Shown one piece after another: positions 17,189-26,237 of a stretch of DNA of 64,000 nt; the first letter of the stretch is position 1, and each line of letters begins with the position of its first letter. The translations under genes were made by a program, and so were the position numbers. Source of the stretch: Clostridia bacterium (GTDB lineage: Bacteria; Bacillota; Clostridia; UBA1212); NCBI GenBank assembly GCA_017461545.1, contig JAFTXP010000023.1, positions 1 through 64,000 on the forward strand, read 5' to 3'. The notes under the pieces are model-generated. The model was not told the origin of the DNA. It did not search any database and saw nothing but the letters and a program-made list of their open reading frames with translations.

Positions 17189-17450
17189 TTATGTTATGCA
17201 AAAAACTTTTGTTTTTTGCGGAGATTCTTTTACGTTTCTACACATACGTGATTTCAAGCTAATCGCACAGCGCTTGTAGCTTGTGCTCTTAGGAAATCAC
17301 TTAAGTTCTCAAAACGTTAATCACTTTATCAAAAAACTCCGTTTTTACGGAGTTTTTTTACGTTTCTACACATACGTTCGACATAGCCGTTCAGCCATCG
17401 CAAAAGCTTGGCTTCACGGTGTCTCACTTAAGTTCTCGAAGAGATAATTT
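17174..17450 (+). repeat. Decayed tandem repeats of the rpsI 3' end plus terminators
   Basis: The gene end TTCTCGAAACGTTAA (17174) recurs as TTCTCAAAACGTTAA (17306) and TTCTCGAAGAGATAA (17433), giving periods of about 132 and 127 bases. An identical 19-mer, TACGTTTCTACACATACGT, appears at 17231 and 17359. Hairpins lie inside each unit: GCAAAAAAC/GTTTTTTGC at 17198-17219, a cruciform GTGATTTC/GAAATCAC at 17248-17300, and an 11-bp terminator at 17331-17358. No gene lies in the 413-base gap. Confidence 0.7.
17331..17359 (+). terminator. Rho-independent terminator after rplM-rpsI
   Basis: AAAAAACTCCG (17331-17341) pairs perfectly with CGGAGTTTTTT (17348-17358), six-base loop, T run overlapping the stem. 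Confidence 0.8.
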
Positions 17451-17601
17451 ACAATCATCCAAATTTTCATAGTTTGTTTAGAGGATTGTTATGTCTTCTG
17501 TACATAGTTTTACTTTGTCAGATGGAGATTGTCGGAAATCTATTAGTGTTATTGTGAAATATGGTACACACTCAAATATTATTTGAAGGGAAATAGACGA
17601 A

Positions 17602-20568
17602 ATGAAAAGAATAATAATTTCAATAACTGCATGTGTTGTAGTTTTAGTGATGTTATGCGGATTGTTATTTTTTATTTTTAATAAGGATGATAAAAAAACA
17701 CAACCTGCTGTAGATACTTCAAATATTTTAAGCGTAGATGACGCCATAACGTATTTTGAAGAAACACAGAAAGATTATGGCTATAAAAATGCACTTTCTG
17801 AATTAAGCGTGAAGAACAATTCATCAATAAATGGTGATAGCTATTATAGGTTGCAACAAAATTATAAAGGACTTCCTGTATATGGCAGAAGTGTTGTTTG
17901 TGCTGCTAATAAATCCGGAGAAATTACTTCACTTACAGGAAATTTAATGGATGTGGAAGAAAGTATTAATCTTATTCCTACGGTATCCTCTGAACAGGTA
18001 TCTCAGTCTGTAAAAAAATATCTTTTAGAGCAAGAAGGATATGAGAATGTCGATAGTTTAAACATAGAGTCATTAGATGAAGAAGATTTATGTATTTATA
18101 ACATAGACGGAGTGTATTTAGCATATTGCGTAAATGTCTATGGATATGAAATCCTTGTTGATGCTCATTCTGCTGATTTTTTACTTGGTGTTCCTACGAT
18201 GTTTACAGCAAACGATGCGGAAATTGGCTATATGTTTTCTGATATAAATCGCGAAAAAGGTTTTCCCGTTGATAAAATTGATAACTACTATGTTATGAAG
18301 GATGTAAATAAAGGTTTATCTGTATATACGTTTAAAGGACAGGTATCTAAGGATGAAAATGGATTTCATTCTGAGATAGCAGATGCTGTAGTAAGCGAAG
18401 ATATTTTGTTTGGAAACACTGAAAAGGAAAAAAAATTAGCATATGAGAATGGGTCACAGCTTTTGTTGAACGTTATTGATATACAGGCATTCTTTAATGA
18501 GTTAGGATTTTCAAATGATGTAAATATAAATCTTTATTATAATGATGGATTTGATGGTGGTGAAAATGCACTTGGAGGAACTTCCGGTAATCTTGGTGTG
18601 GTCTCTATGGGAACCGTGATGGGTGTAGACAAAATTGATGTCATAGCTCATGAGTACACTCATTTTGTAAGCAGGAGGACTGTTGATTGGATTGGTCAGG
18701 CAGAAAACGGTGCTATAAATGAAGCTATGTCAGATATTTTTGGCGAGTTAATTGAGGCAAAAATCCAAAACAGAAAAGTTGATTGGAAGATGTATAATTT
18801 CAGAAATATTGCAAAACCTCAAGAATCAAAAAATCCCAGTTCTTATAAAGGAAACTACTGGGGCTCCGCTGAACTTGTTTCAAAAGAAAATGATTATGGA
18901 AATGTTCATAAAAATTCAACTGTCATATCTCATGCTGCATATTTGATGTGGAATGGTATTGATGGGAGTGAGAACAAAAAGTTTTCTACGGTTGAATTAG
19001 CAGAACTTTGGTATAGAACAATGCTGATAATGCCTGCGGACTGTGATTTTAATAGTTGCAAGCAGTTGGTTATTCTTGCAGCTAATTCTATGGAGTTACC
19101 AAAAGATAAGATTAATTGTGTAGTGGAAGCGTTTGATATGGTTGGAATTACCGGTGTCAAAAATGATAATTCGGCCAAGTTGTATGTGGCGTCTTCGAAC
19201 AGCAAATTATATGTTTACGGTGGAGACGGAACATTATATGACAATTATACGGTGTATATTAGTGGAATTAGAAAATTATACGGTCCAATATTGAGCAGAG
19301 TATATAATAAAAAAATAGATATATCTGATAAAGAACCATATACTCTTGAACTCGAAAATGGATTTTATTCTTTTACAGTGTCCGACAATGCTAATCCGAA
19401 GAATATATACACGTTTAATGTACTTATTTTTTTCAATAATGAATCTTTCGATATAGTTGTTCCTGCAAATTTTGGCGGTATTCCTGTGAGGGGATCTGTA
19501 TCGGTTGTCGAAGAAATTGCTGGGATTGAAATAAATAAACCTATATCTGATGCTGCTGTGAAGATATCTTCTGATGGAGGAGCTTCTTATGAATCGGTTG
19601 ACTTTACGGATATAAAAAGTGTTTTTGAAACATATGTATCTGATGGTGATTATTCAATTATTGTTGAATCCAAGGGATACAAAAGGTGGTCAGGTACTTT
19701 TACTGCAGGTTTTGATAAAGATGTTTATATTAATATTTTGCTAGAAAGAGAGATATTTCCTGTATTGGAAGAAAGGTGCTATGATTCGGAAGGAATACTT
19801 AAAAATGAAAAAACTTGTGAATATACTGAAAGAGGTTTACTGAAATGTGAAACTTACAAATCATGTGGTGTTCTGCAAGAAAGATTACAGTATGAGTATA
19901 ACTCTAATGATATATTGATCAGAAAGACTAAAGAATATGGCACACGCAAGACTGTTGAAGAGTATGATGAAACAGGAAAACTAGTTCGTGAAACAATAAC
20001 TGATGGAACATCCGAATGGATTCATAATTATGATAATAATTCTACAGAAACAGAAGGTGAAAAAATTCCCGCTGATGAGTATGTTTATGACGATTCAGGT
20101 AATTTGATAGTTGAAAAATCATGGTATAATAATGAACGCGCGGATATATTCTATTATTATTATGACCAAGAAGGTCGTCTTATATTTTCTTATTTGTCTC
20201 AACATTTTGGTGACATTCCTTCATTGTATGACGAAAACGGACAACTGTTACGTAGAGAATTAACTGAAGAACAGATGTCAACTTGGGGTAGTTATTGTGA
20301 TATTTATGAATATGATGAGAGCGGTAATTTAATTAAACACGAACAACATGCTGAAGATGATTATGTAGATATAACATTGTACACATATGATGAACAAAAT
20401 CGTGTTTCTTCTGTAAAGTCATATGGTGGTGGTATAGATTATGATGATGCAGGAATATATACATATGAATATGATGAGTATGGAAATGTCTTGAGGAAAA
20501 TATGGTCGAAACGGTCAGTAACTCAAAAAATATGGGAATATAAATATGATTATTCTATGAGAGAATAG
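17602..20568 (+). CDS. Thermolysin-like (M4) metallopeptidase with C-terminal accessory domains
   Basis: 988 residues. Residues 5-28 form a signal or anchor segment, about 40-250 an FTP/propeptide-like region, then the M4 catalytic domain. H350-E351-Y-T-H354 and E374 (NEAMSD) are zinc ligands with the exact thermolysin spacing, and H436 in DYGNVHKNS matches the catalytic histidine. After about residue 530 come beta-rich segments, one resembling a carboxypeptidase-regulatory-like fold near 630-710. A C-terminal run of YD-type repeats (EYDESGNL, TYDEQNRV, EYDEYGNV) from about 730 to 985 follows. It should act outside the cell, possibly membrane-anchored since no cleavage site is clear. Codon use is more AT-rich than its neighbours, so it may be acquired. 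Confidence 0.9.
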   Translation: MKRIIISITACVVVLVMLCGLLFFIFNKDDKKTQPAVDTSNILSVDDAITYFEETQKDYGYKNALSELSVKNNSSINGDSYYRLQQNYKGLPVYGRSVVCAANKSGEITSLTGNLMDVEESINLIPTVSSEQVSQSVKKYLLEQEGYENVDSLNIESLDEEDLCIYNIDGVYLAYCVNVYGYEILVDAHSADFLLGVPTMFTANDAEIGYMFSDINREKGFPVDKIDNYYVMKDVNKGLSVYTFKGQVSKDENGFHSEIADAVVSEDILFGNTEKEKKLAYENGSQLLLNVIDIQAFFNELGFSNDVNINLYYNDGFDGGENALGGTSGNLGVVSMGTVMGVDKIDVIAHEYTHFVSRRTVDWIGQAENGAINEAMSDIFGELIEAKIQNRKVDWKMYNFRNIAKPQESKNPSSYKGNYWGSAELVSKENDYGNVHKNSTVISHAAYLMWNGIDGSENKKFSTVELAELWYRTMLIMPADCDFNSCKQLVILAANSMELPKDKINCVVEAFDMVGITGVKNDNSAKLYVASSNSKLYVYGGDGTLYDNYTVYISGIRKLYGPILSRVYNKKIDISDKEPYTLELENGFYSFTVSDNANPKNIYTFNVLIFFNNESFDIVVPANFGGIPVRGSVSVVEEIAGIEINKPISDAAVKISSDGGASYESVDFTDIKSVFETYVSDGDYSIIVESKGYKRWSGTFTAGFDKDVYINILLEREIFPVLEERCYDSEGILKNEKTCEYTERGLLKCETYKSCGVLQERLQYEYNSNDILIRKTKEYGTRKTVEEYDETGKLVRETITDGTSEWIHNYDNNSTETEGEKIPADEYVYDDSGNLIVEKSWYNNERADIFYYYYDQEGRLIFSYLSQHFGDIPSLYDENGQLLRRELTEEQMSTWGSYCDIYEYDESGNLIKHEQHAEDDYVDITLYTYDEQNRVSSVKSYGGGIDYDDAGIYTYEYDEYGNVLRKIWSKRSVTQKIWEYKYDYSMRE

Positions 20569-20840
20569 TAAAAATATGCTGAAAATTCAACGAGAGTAAT
20601 TGCAAAGTTTTCTAAATAGATTCATTTATTATAGAATTTGTGGCATTAGGATGTGATTTGTGGCGTGCAGCGATGATAAAAAGTACTAGATCTGTATTGT
20701 AGATATGGATTTAAGTTTTTTCAAAGCGACGGATGTCATAACCAATATTATAAAATATTGTAGTATTGTATCTCTTTACCACATACGTTACACCAAGCTG
20801 CTTGCTCGTTTTCTGAGGTACAAATATTCAGGAGGAACCA

Positions 20841-21428
20841 ATGTTTTTTCAAATCACAAGCATAGTTATTTTGTTAATTTTTTATGGATGTTATTTTTTG
20901 AAAATGCTTACCCAAAAGAAAAAAGGCATTCAGACTGACCAAATCGGTAAGGGCAAAACAGGTTTAGTAAAAGTTATTGAAGTTATAATGAAAATTGCAA
21001 CTATTTCGGTTCCGGTTGCGGAGATAGTCAGTATTTTATTAGACCTTTCTAAGTTGCCGAGCTTCGTAAGATATATCGGCATTATAATAGCATTGATTGG
21101 TACAGGTGTATTTATTTGTTCTGTAATCACGATGCGGGACAGTTGGCGTGCAGGTGTTCCGGAAACTGATAAGACGGAATTAATTACAGCCGGGATTTAT
21201 CAAATCAGTCGAAATCCGGCATTTTTAGGTTTTGATCTTGTTTATATCGGCATTGCAATGATGTTTTTTAATTGGGTTTTATTTTTAATATCAATCTTTG
21301 CGATATTGATATTTCATCTGCAGATTGTAAATGTGGAGGAAAATCATCTTTTGAAAGTTTTTGGAGCTGAATATTTGAATTATAGAAATACGGTCAATAG
21401 ATACCTTGGAAGAAAACACTACAGATGA
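20841..21428 (+). CDS. Isoprenylcysteine methyltransferase / phospholipid methyltransferase family protein
   Basis: 195 residues. An N-terminal membrane segment and three or four more lie between residues 55 and 165. The C-terminal half carries GIYQISRNPAFLGF and EENHLLKVFGAEYLNYRNTVNRYL, which match the SAM-binding RxP and E-E-x-x-L...F-G-x-x-Y motifs of the ICMT/PEMT family. The substrate in bacteria is usually unknown; a lipid or small hydrophobic molecule is expected. CAGGAGG lies before the ATG. It stands alone between the protease and putP. The 272 bases before it hold no gene with a plausible start site. Confidence 0.82.
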   Translation: MFFQITSIVILLIFYGCYFLKMLTQKKKGIQTDQIGKGKTGLVKVIEVIMKIATISVPVAEIVSILLDLSKLPSFVRYIGIIIALIGTGVFICSVITMRDSWRAGVPETDKTELITAGIYQISRNPAFLGFDLVYIGIAMMFFNWVLFLISIFAILIFHLQIVNVEENHLLKVFGAEYLNYRNTVNRYLGRKHYR

Positions 21429-21489
21429 TTAATGTGTGGCAGATTTATACAAAAATGGTTGTAAAACCCGTCAAACTTGTTATTATTCT

Positions 21490-21518
21490 TTGCATATTTG
21501 TAAAATTAATGTTATATT
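21490..21518 (+). promoter_or_regulatory. Promoter of putP
   Basis: TTGCAT (21490-21495), 17 bases, TATATT (21513-21518). In the leader AAATCAGG (21535-21542) pairs with CCTGATTT (21567-21574), a possible 5' hairpin just before the ribosome binding site. Confidence 0.6.
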
Positions 21519-21589
21519 ATTCCAATATCAGCAAAAATCAGGCGTGGGTAATAAAAGAAAACATTCCCTGATTTGAGAAAGGATAAAAT

Positions 21590-23155
21590 ATGAATAGTAA
21601 AGAAATACAAATTTTAATTGCTATGATAGTGTACATGGCTGCCGTTATTGCAATCGGTCTTATTTATGCTAAAAGAGCAAATAAAAGTTCAGAAGAATAT
21701 TTCCTTGGAGGAAGATCTCTCGGCCCGTGGGTAACTGCGATGAGTGCAGAGGCATCTGATATGAGCGGTTGGCTTCTTATGGGATTGCCGGGTGTAGCGT
21801 ATTGGTGCGGTTTGGCTGATGCTATGTGGACGGCTATCGGTCTTGCAATCGGTACATATCTTAACTGGTTGATTGTGTCAAAGAGACTTCGACGTTACAG
21901 CGTTGTTGCGGACAACTCAATCACACTCCCGGATTTCTTCTCAAACAGATTCAGAGAAAACAAAAAAATTGTTATGACAATTTCGGCGTTGTTCATTTTG
22001 ATATTCTTTACCGTATATGCGGCAAGCTGTTTTGTAACATGCGGTAAACTGTTTTCTACGTTGTTCGGACTTGATTATACTTTTATGATGATATTAGGTG
22101 CGGTATTCGTCCTGGTGTATACAATTTTAGGCGGATTTCTTGCAGAGAGTGCTTCGGATTTTATGCAGGGTATCGTGATGTTTGTTGCACTTGCCGTTGT
22201 TGTCATTGTGGGCATATTCCGGGCAGGCGGTTTGGGAGCGATTGTGGATAATGCGCAGTCTATTCCCGGATTCTTCGAATTCTTCGGATTGGCAAACCCG
22301 ACAGTGGACGCAGACGGCGTACAGGCCGTTGTTGAGAATGCTCCGCAGTTTGGCGCTGCAAAAGATTACGGAATTTTAAGTATATGCTCAATGCTTGCAT
22401 GGGGTCTCGGATACTTCGGAATGCCCCAGGTTCTTCTGCGATTTATGGCTATCCGCAAAGAGACAGAGCTCAAGCAGTCAAGACGTATTGCAATGGTATG
22501 GGTAGTCATTTCACTTGCTATTGCGGTATTTATCGGAATAATGGGAAGACATCTTTTCCCGACGGCACTTACAACTGCATCCGACGCGGAGAATATATTT
22601 ATTTTACTTTCGACAAGCTTTTTCCCTCCGATTCTGGCAGGTTTTGTAATGGCAGGTATTCTGGCGGCAACTATAAGCTCGTCAGACTCGTATTTGCTTA
22701 TCGCGGCTTCGGCTTTCTCAAAGAATGTTTATCAGGGTATTATAAAGAAAAAAGCTTCGGACAAAGAAGTTATGTGGGTAACAAGAATTATACTTCTTAT
22801 AATTGCAATTATCGCTATAGTTATTGCATTGGATGAAAACAGTGTAATTTTCAATGTTGTTTCATTTGCATGGGCAGGCTTTGGTGCTACTTTCGGTCCT
22901 CTTATGCTGTTCTCGCTTTTCTGGAAGCGTACAACAAGAGCAGGCGCTGTTGCAGGCATGATAGGCGGCGGCGGAATGGTATTCCTCTGGAAGCTTGTTA
23001 TCAGTCAGCTCGGCGGCGTTTTCGCAATATATGAATTGCTCCCTGCGTTCATATTCTCGTCAATATGCATCGTAGCCGTTTCTCTTCTCACACCCCGTCC
23101 GTCTGCTGAAATTGAGGCGGATTTTGACGCTGCTAAAAACGGTGTAATGAATTGA
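21590..23155 (+). CDS. putP: Sodium/proline symporter PutP
   Basis: 521 residues with about 13 membrane segments, as usual for sodium:solute symporters. FLGGRSLGPWVTAMSAEASDMSGWLLMG is the family's sodium/substrate-binding region near residue 50, and the C-terminal signature WAGFGATFGPLMLFSLFWKRTTRAGA is that of the PutP subgroup. It imports L-proline with Na+. AGAAAGGATAA precedes the ATG. It is monocistronic, with two strong hairpins behind it and no putA nearby. Confidence 0.93.
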   Translation: MNSKEIQILIAMIVYMAAVIAIGLIYAKRANKSSEEYFLGGRSLGPWVTAMSAEASDMSGWLLMGLPGVAYWCGLADAMWTAIGLAIGTYLNWLIVSKRLRRYSVVADNSITLPDFFSNRFRENKKIVMTISALFILIFFTVYAASCFVTCGKLFSTLFGLDYTFMMILGAVFVLVYTILGGFLAESASDFMQGIVMFVALAVVVIVGIFRAGGLGAIVDNAQSIPGFFEFFGLANPTVDADGVQAVVENAPQFGAAKDYGILSICSMLAWGLGYFGMPQVLLRFMAIRKETELKQSRRIAMVWVVISLAIAVFIGIMGRHLFPTALTTASDAENIFILLSTSFFPPILAGFVMAGILAATISSSDSYLLIAASAFSKNVYQGIIKKKASDKEVMWVTRIILLIIAIIAIVIALDENSVIFNVVSFAWAGFGATFGPLMLFSLFWKRTTRAGAVAGMIGGGGMVFLWKLVISQLGGVFAIYELLPAFIFSSICIVAVSLLTPRPSAEIEADFDAAKNGVMN

Positions 23156-23181
23156 TTTTTAATACGATTTAGTTTTCGGAA

Positions 23182-23265
23182 AAAGCCCGGACAGAGCGTT
23201 TCTACACCCTGTCCGGGCTTTGATCATGGCCCCCGCCGCGATAAGCGGCGGGGGCTGCCTTTTTT
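23182..23265 (+). terminator. Double terminator after putP
   Basis: First a perfect 13-bp stem (23182-23194 with 23209-23221). Then a GC-rich 11-bp stem GCCCCCGCCGC (23229-23239 with 23245-23255) followed by TTTTTT at about 23260. It insulates putP from the holin-endolysin pair. Confidence 0.85.
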
Positions 23266-23318
23266 ATCAGAACATTTCTACGCACTGAAACATAATTTAA
23301 ATTGAAGGTGTGATTAAA

Positions 23319-23585
23319 ATGTTTAATTGGTTAAAAACTGAATGGAACAAAAAAGGCTGCTTTTACAAAGTGGTGAGAACTTTTTTGCAGACCTTTGCCG
23401 TTGCATTGATGACAGAGATTACCGCCGTGCTGTCGGGAGTAATGGAAATATCGTGGCAAATGGTATTGACTGTCGTTTTGATCCCTTCAATTTCGGCCGG
23501 GATTACGGCTGCAATCAATAAGTTAAGCGGCAAAGACTGTAAAGCAACAGAAAATGACGAAAGCGAAGGTGTTAAGAATGAGTGA
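23319..23585 (+). CDS. Holin-like small membrane protein
   Basis: 88 residues from the ATG at 23319, eight bases after GAAGGTG. A basic, aromatic N-terminus is followed by two hydrophobic segments (about 22-42 and 48-68) separated by a short turn, and a charged tail (KDCKATENDESEG), as in phage holins of the two-segment type. It overlaps the endolysin start by eight bases. Holins make membrane holes that let an endolysin reach the wall. No other phage gene lies on either side, so this looks like a remnant or a host-domesticated lysis cassette. Confidence 0.7.
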   Translation: MFNWLKTEWNKKGCFYKVVRTFLQTFAVALMTEITAVLSGVMEISWQMVLTVVLIPSISAGITAAINKLSGKDCKATENDESEGVKNE

Positions 23586-24399
23586 TTATATTGACAGACC
23601 GATTGCGGTGAAGCCTACTGCAACAAAGGAGCAGGCGATTGCCTGGGCGAAAAAAAACGGCGCAGCTCAGGTTATGATTGACCTTGCACCGGCGTTCTGG
23701 GCGACTGCTTCGGCAGTAGGGATAAATCCGGTTTTTTCGTACTGCCAGACGGCGTATGAAACAGCGTATATGACCTTCAGAGGAACTTTACTTGATACTA
23801 CATATAAAAACACTGCGGGAATAAAAAGAACGGATGAGGAAATTAAAAAGATTATGGCGGAGAAATATCCCGATGCTACATCGTCGGACGATATTGCGGA
23901 ATGTCATATGAAATTTAATTCATGGGAGGACAGTATAAAGGCGCAGGTGGATCACTCGGCGCTTTATGCGGGTCTTTCGGGTTATCCGAAAAAATATCCT
24001 GAGGAAACCAATGACCCGAGACATTTTGACTGGTGTTTCGGTATTGGCAAAACTGTTCTCACATGGGCGACGTATTATTCTACAAATTCATATGGTGAAA
24101 GATTGCTTGAAATGATGGCCGAGTTGGAGTCAATGCCTGTTTCTGCCGATGTTGCGTATGTCAACATTACATTGGCACAGCTGAAGTCCGGAATGTATAA
24201 GGCAAGTCCGTATACAAAGCAGGTGAAGGCTATGCAGCAACTTTTGATTGCAAACGGTTTTCCGTGCGGCCCGGCAGGTGCGGACGGAAACTTCGGAACA
24301 ACTACAGAGGAAGCTGTAAAAGCTTTTCAAAGGTCTCTCGGTAAACCTGACAGCGGTGTCTGCGGCATTGGAACATGGTCTGCGCTTCTCGGTATATAG
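23578..24399 (+). CDS. Endolysin: glucosaminidase domain plus peptidoglycan-binding domain
   Basis: 273 residues from MSDYIDRP; the start overlaps the holin stop. Residues about 30-180 are a glucosaminidase-type domain (FSYCQTAYETAYMTF with the likely catalytic glutamate, then KFNSWEDSIKAQVDH, YAGLSGYPKK and DPRHFDWCFG), the form found in clostridial phage lysins. Residues about 200-273 are a PG_binding_1 domain (YTKQVKAMQQLLIANGF, GNFGTTTEEAVKAFQRSLG). There is no signal peptide, so export would rely on the upstream holin. A bidirectional terminator follows. Confidence 0.88.
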   Translation: MSDYIDRPIAVKPTATKEQAIAWAKKNGAAQVMIDLAPAFWATASAVGINPVFSYCQTAYETAYMTFRGTLLDTTYKNTAGIKRTDEEIKKIMAEKYPDATSSDDIAECHMKFNSWEDSIKAQVDHSALYAGLSGYPKKYPEETNDPRHFDWCFGIGKTVLTWATYYSTNSYGERLLEMMAELESMPVSADVAYVNITLAQLKSGMYKASPYTKQVKAMQQLLIANGFPCGPAGADGNFGTTTEEAVKAFQRSLGKPDSGVCGIGTWSALLGI

Positions 24400-24414
24400 T
24401 TGATTTTTCATAAA

Positions 24415-24445
24415 ACCGCCGCCGTGCGAATTGCATGGCGGCGGT
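24415..24445. terminator. Bidirectional terminator between endolysin and GT8-acyltransferase genes
   Basis: ACCGCCGCCGTGC (24415-24427) pairs with GCATGGCGGCGGT (24433-24445), one G-U pair, with a T run on the minus side. Confidence 0.75.
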
Positions 24446-24467
24446 AATGCATATTTGTATATAAATA

Positions 24468-26237
24468 TTATTGAGCTTTTTCTGTAATATAGCTGAGCGG
24501 AATCCCGTAGACATCTTCGTATATGTCTTTCCATGCATTGAAGTTTTTTTCCATCATCTGACTGACACGTTTTCCGTTAGGAAGGTCGGTATCCGGATAG
24601 ATCGGTGCGCTTATGTGGATAGTGTATTCCTGAACATAGAAACCATCGTCACCCATTATATCAGAATCCTGCATTGTGATGAAGCAGGGGAGAATCGGAA
24701 CATTGCTCTTTGCCGCAAAAGTAAAGGCTCCTTTTTTGAACGGCTTTGGTTTTCTGTAGTTCCACCACATGCTCTGCTCAGGGTAAATTAATACAAAGTG
24801 TCCGTCACAGAGAAGCTTTTCGGTTGCTTCCATAAATTTTTTCAGAGTCTGATGATTTGATGAGAGCGGAAGGGTATTGCAGTGGCGCATCAGGAAACCG
24901 TAGAAGCCCGGGAATGATGTGTAGTTGCCCTCACGTATGACTCTGTAGAAGGTTCTGTCAGGCTGGTTTGCGGCTTCATATGCAATCTGAATTGCAAAGC
25001 TGTCAAAAGCATTGAAGTGGTTGCAGGTTATTACTGCGCCGCTTTTGAGGTTTTGAAAATGCTCAATACCCTTTATTTCCTTGATAATCATTTTCTTTTC
25101 GTCGATTATGTTGTTGACGAATTTTCTGGCCATCATGTACGCAAATTTTGTTTTGATCTTCTGACTCATTCCTTTTCTGAAATAGTCAATCTCATCCGGC
25201 ATCAGAACTCTTGACGGCGGGTCATCTTCCACGTCCTGATCGAATTTACCGAGGCGTTCGTATTCCTCTATTTTCTTCAGAATAGAGACTCTGTCATTTG
25301 CCCTTTCAGCTTTGTTTACACGGTTTAAGTAATTGTCCTCTCTGTTTGTCTCCGAAATTGCCATGTTCAAAAGGTTGTCGCATGATTTTATGTCACGTTC
25401 CCTCTCTTCGTCGGTATATGAATCAAGCACTTTTAAAATGTCTTCGTACACGGAGGTTTCCTTTGCGTAATTCCAGAAAATGTCACCGTGTCTGCAATCG
25501 CGGAAGTGCCACGGTTTGCTTACCATTATGTAGTGCAGAACATATGCCTGCTCGATAGGGTACGGAATATCGCCGAATATTTCGGTGTTCCATCTCTGGT
25601 CAAGCCAGTAAACATGGTCCTTGCATATCAGATTGAGATAATCTTCGTCCTGCGTAACGATGAAATCGTATGTGTGAAGATATTGAATGAATTTATCGAG
25701 TACAAAACGCATTCTGAACTGATTGCAGTTTATGAGAAGCAGTCCTGCGTTAAAGAAGGTATATCTTGAAATGCCCAGTACCTTTTCAACATACGTTCCG
25801 TAAACATCTTCCTGTACCATTGCCTGTTCATGGCAGGCTCCGATATATGCGTCTTTTATATCGGTGTCGTAAAGTTTGCTCACATCGCCCTGCACAACGG
25901 TGTCGCTGTCAATGTAGATTGCCTTGTCGTACTCGGGGAACATTTCCGCGATAAAAAATCTGTAATAGGTGGTTTTTGAATAATAATCTCTGAGAGGAAG
26001 CTTTTCGGAGATTGAAACGAGGTAATCGGATACATCGTCAAAAGTAATCTCAAAGTTTTCATTTGAAAGCTCCTGTGTTTTTTCCTTCATCGCGTCTGTA
26101 ATGCCGGTGTGAAGAATGTGTACATGGTACTTTCTGTCCTTTGATGCGTTTTTTATCATTGAATACAAAGAAACTATTGTATATTTTACAAAATTGTCAT
26201 CACATGCGTAAAAAATCGGTATTTCTTTATTTGTCAT
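24468..26237 (-). CDS. GT8 glycosyltransferase fused to a PlsC-type acyltransferase
   Basis: 589 residues. Residues 1 to about 290 are a family 8 glycosyltransferase: the start IPIFYACDDNFVKYTIVSLYS, the metal-binding DSD at 110-112, and the C-terminal HYIMVSKPWH. A charged linker follows. Residues about 365-585 are a lysophospholipid acyltransferase-like domain with NHFNAFD (H407-x4-D412) and VLIYPEQSMWW replacing the usual EGTR-like motif. No membrane segment is clear. Having sugar and acyl transfer in one chain suggests sequential building of an acylated glycolipid. It is the last gene of an operon, overlapping the upstream GT8 gene by 11 bases. Confidence 0.9.
   Translation of the reverse strand: MTNKEIPIFYACDDNFVKYTIVSLYSMIKNASKDRKYHVHILHTGITDAMKEKTQELSNENFEITFDDVSDYLVSISEKLPLRDYYSKTTYYRFFIAEMFPEYDKAIYIDSDTVVQGDVSKLYDTDIKDAYIGACHEQAMVQEDVYGTYVEKVLGISRYTFFNAGLLLINCNQFRMRFVLDKFIQYLHTYDFIVTQDEDYLNLICKDHVYWLDQRWNTEIFGDIPYPIEQAYVLHYIMVSKPWHFRDCRHGDIFWNYAKETSVYEDILKVLDSYTDEERERDIKSCDNLLNMAISETNREDNYLNRVNKAERANDRVSILKKIEEYERLGKFDQDVEDDPPSRVLMPDEIDYFRKGMSQKIKTKFAYMMARKFVNNIIDEKKMIIKEIKGIEHFQNLKSGAVITCNHFNAFDSFAIQIAYEAANQPDRTFYRVIREGNYTSFPGFYGFLMRHCNTLPLSSNHQTLKKFMEATEKLLCDGHFVLIYPEQSMWWNYRKPKPFKKGAFTFAAKSNVPILPCFITMQDSDIMGDDGFYVQEYTIHISAPIYPDTDLPNGKRVSQMMEKNFNAWKDIYEDVYGIPLSYITEKAQ

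Noticed and set aside
20705-20938. 77-codon plus-strand ORF before the methyltransferase gene
   Set aside because: No ribosome binding site, and it overlaps the well-supported start of the gene at 20841 in another frame.
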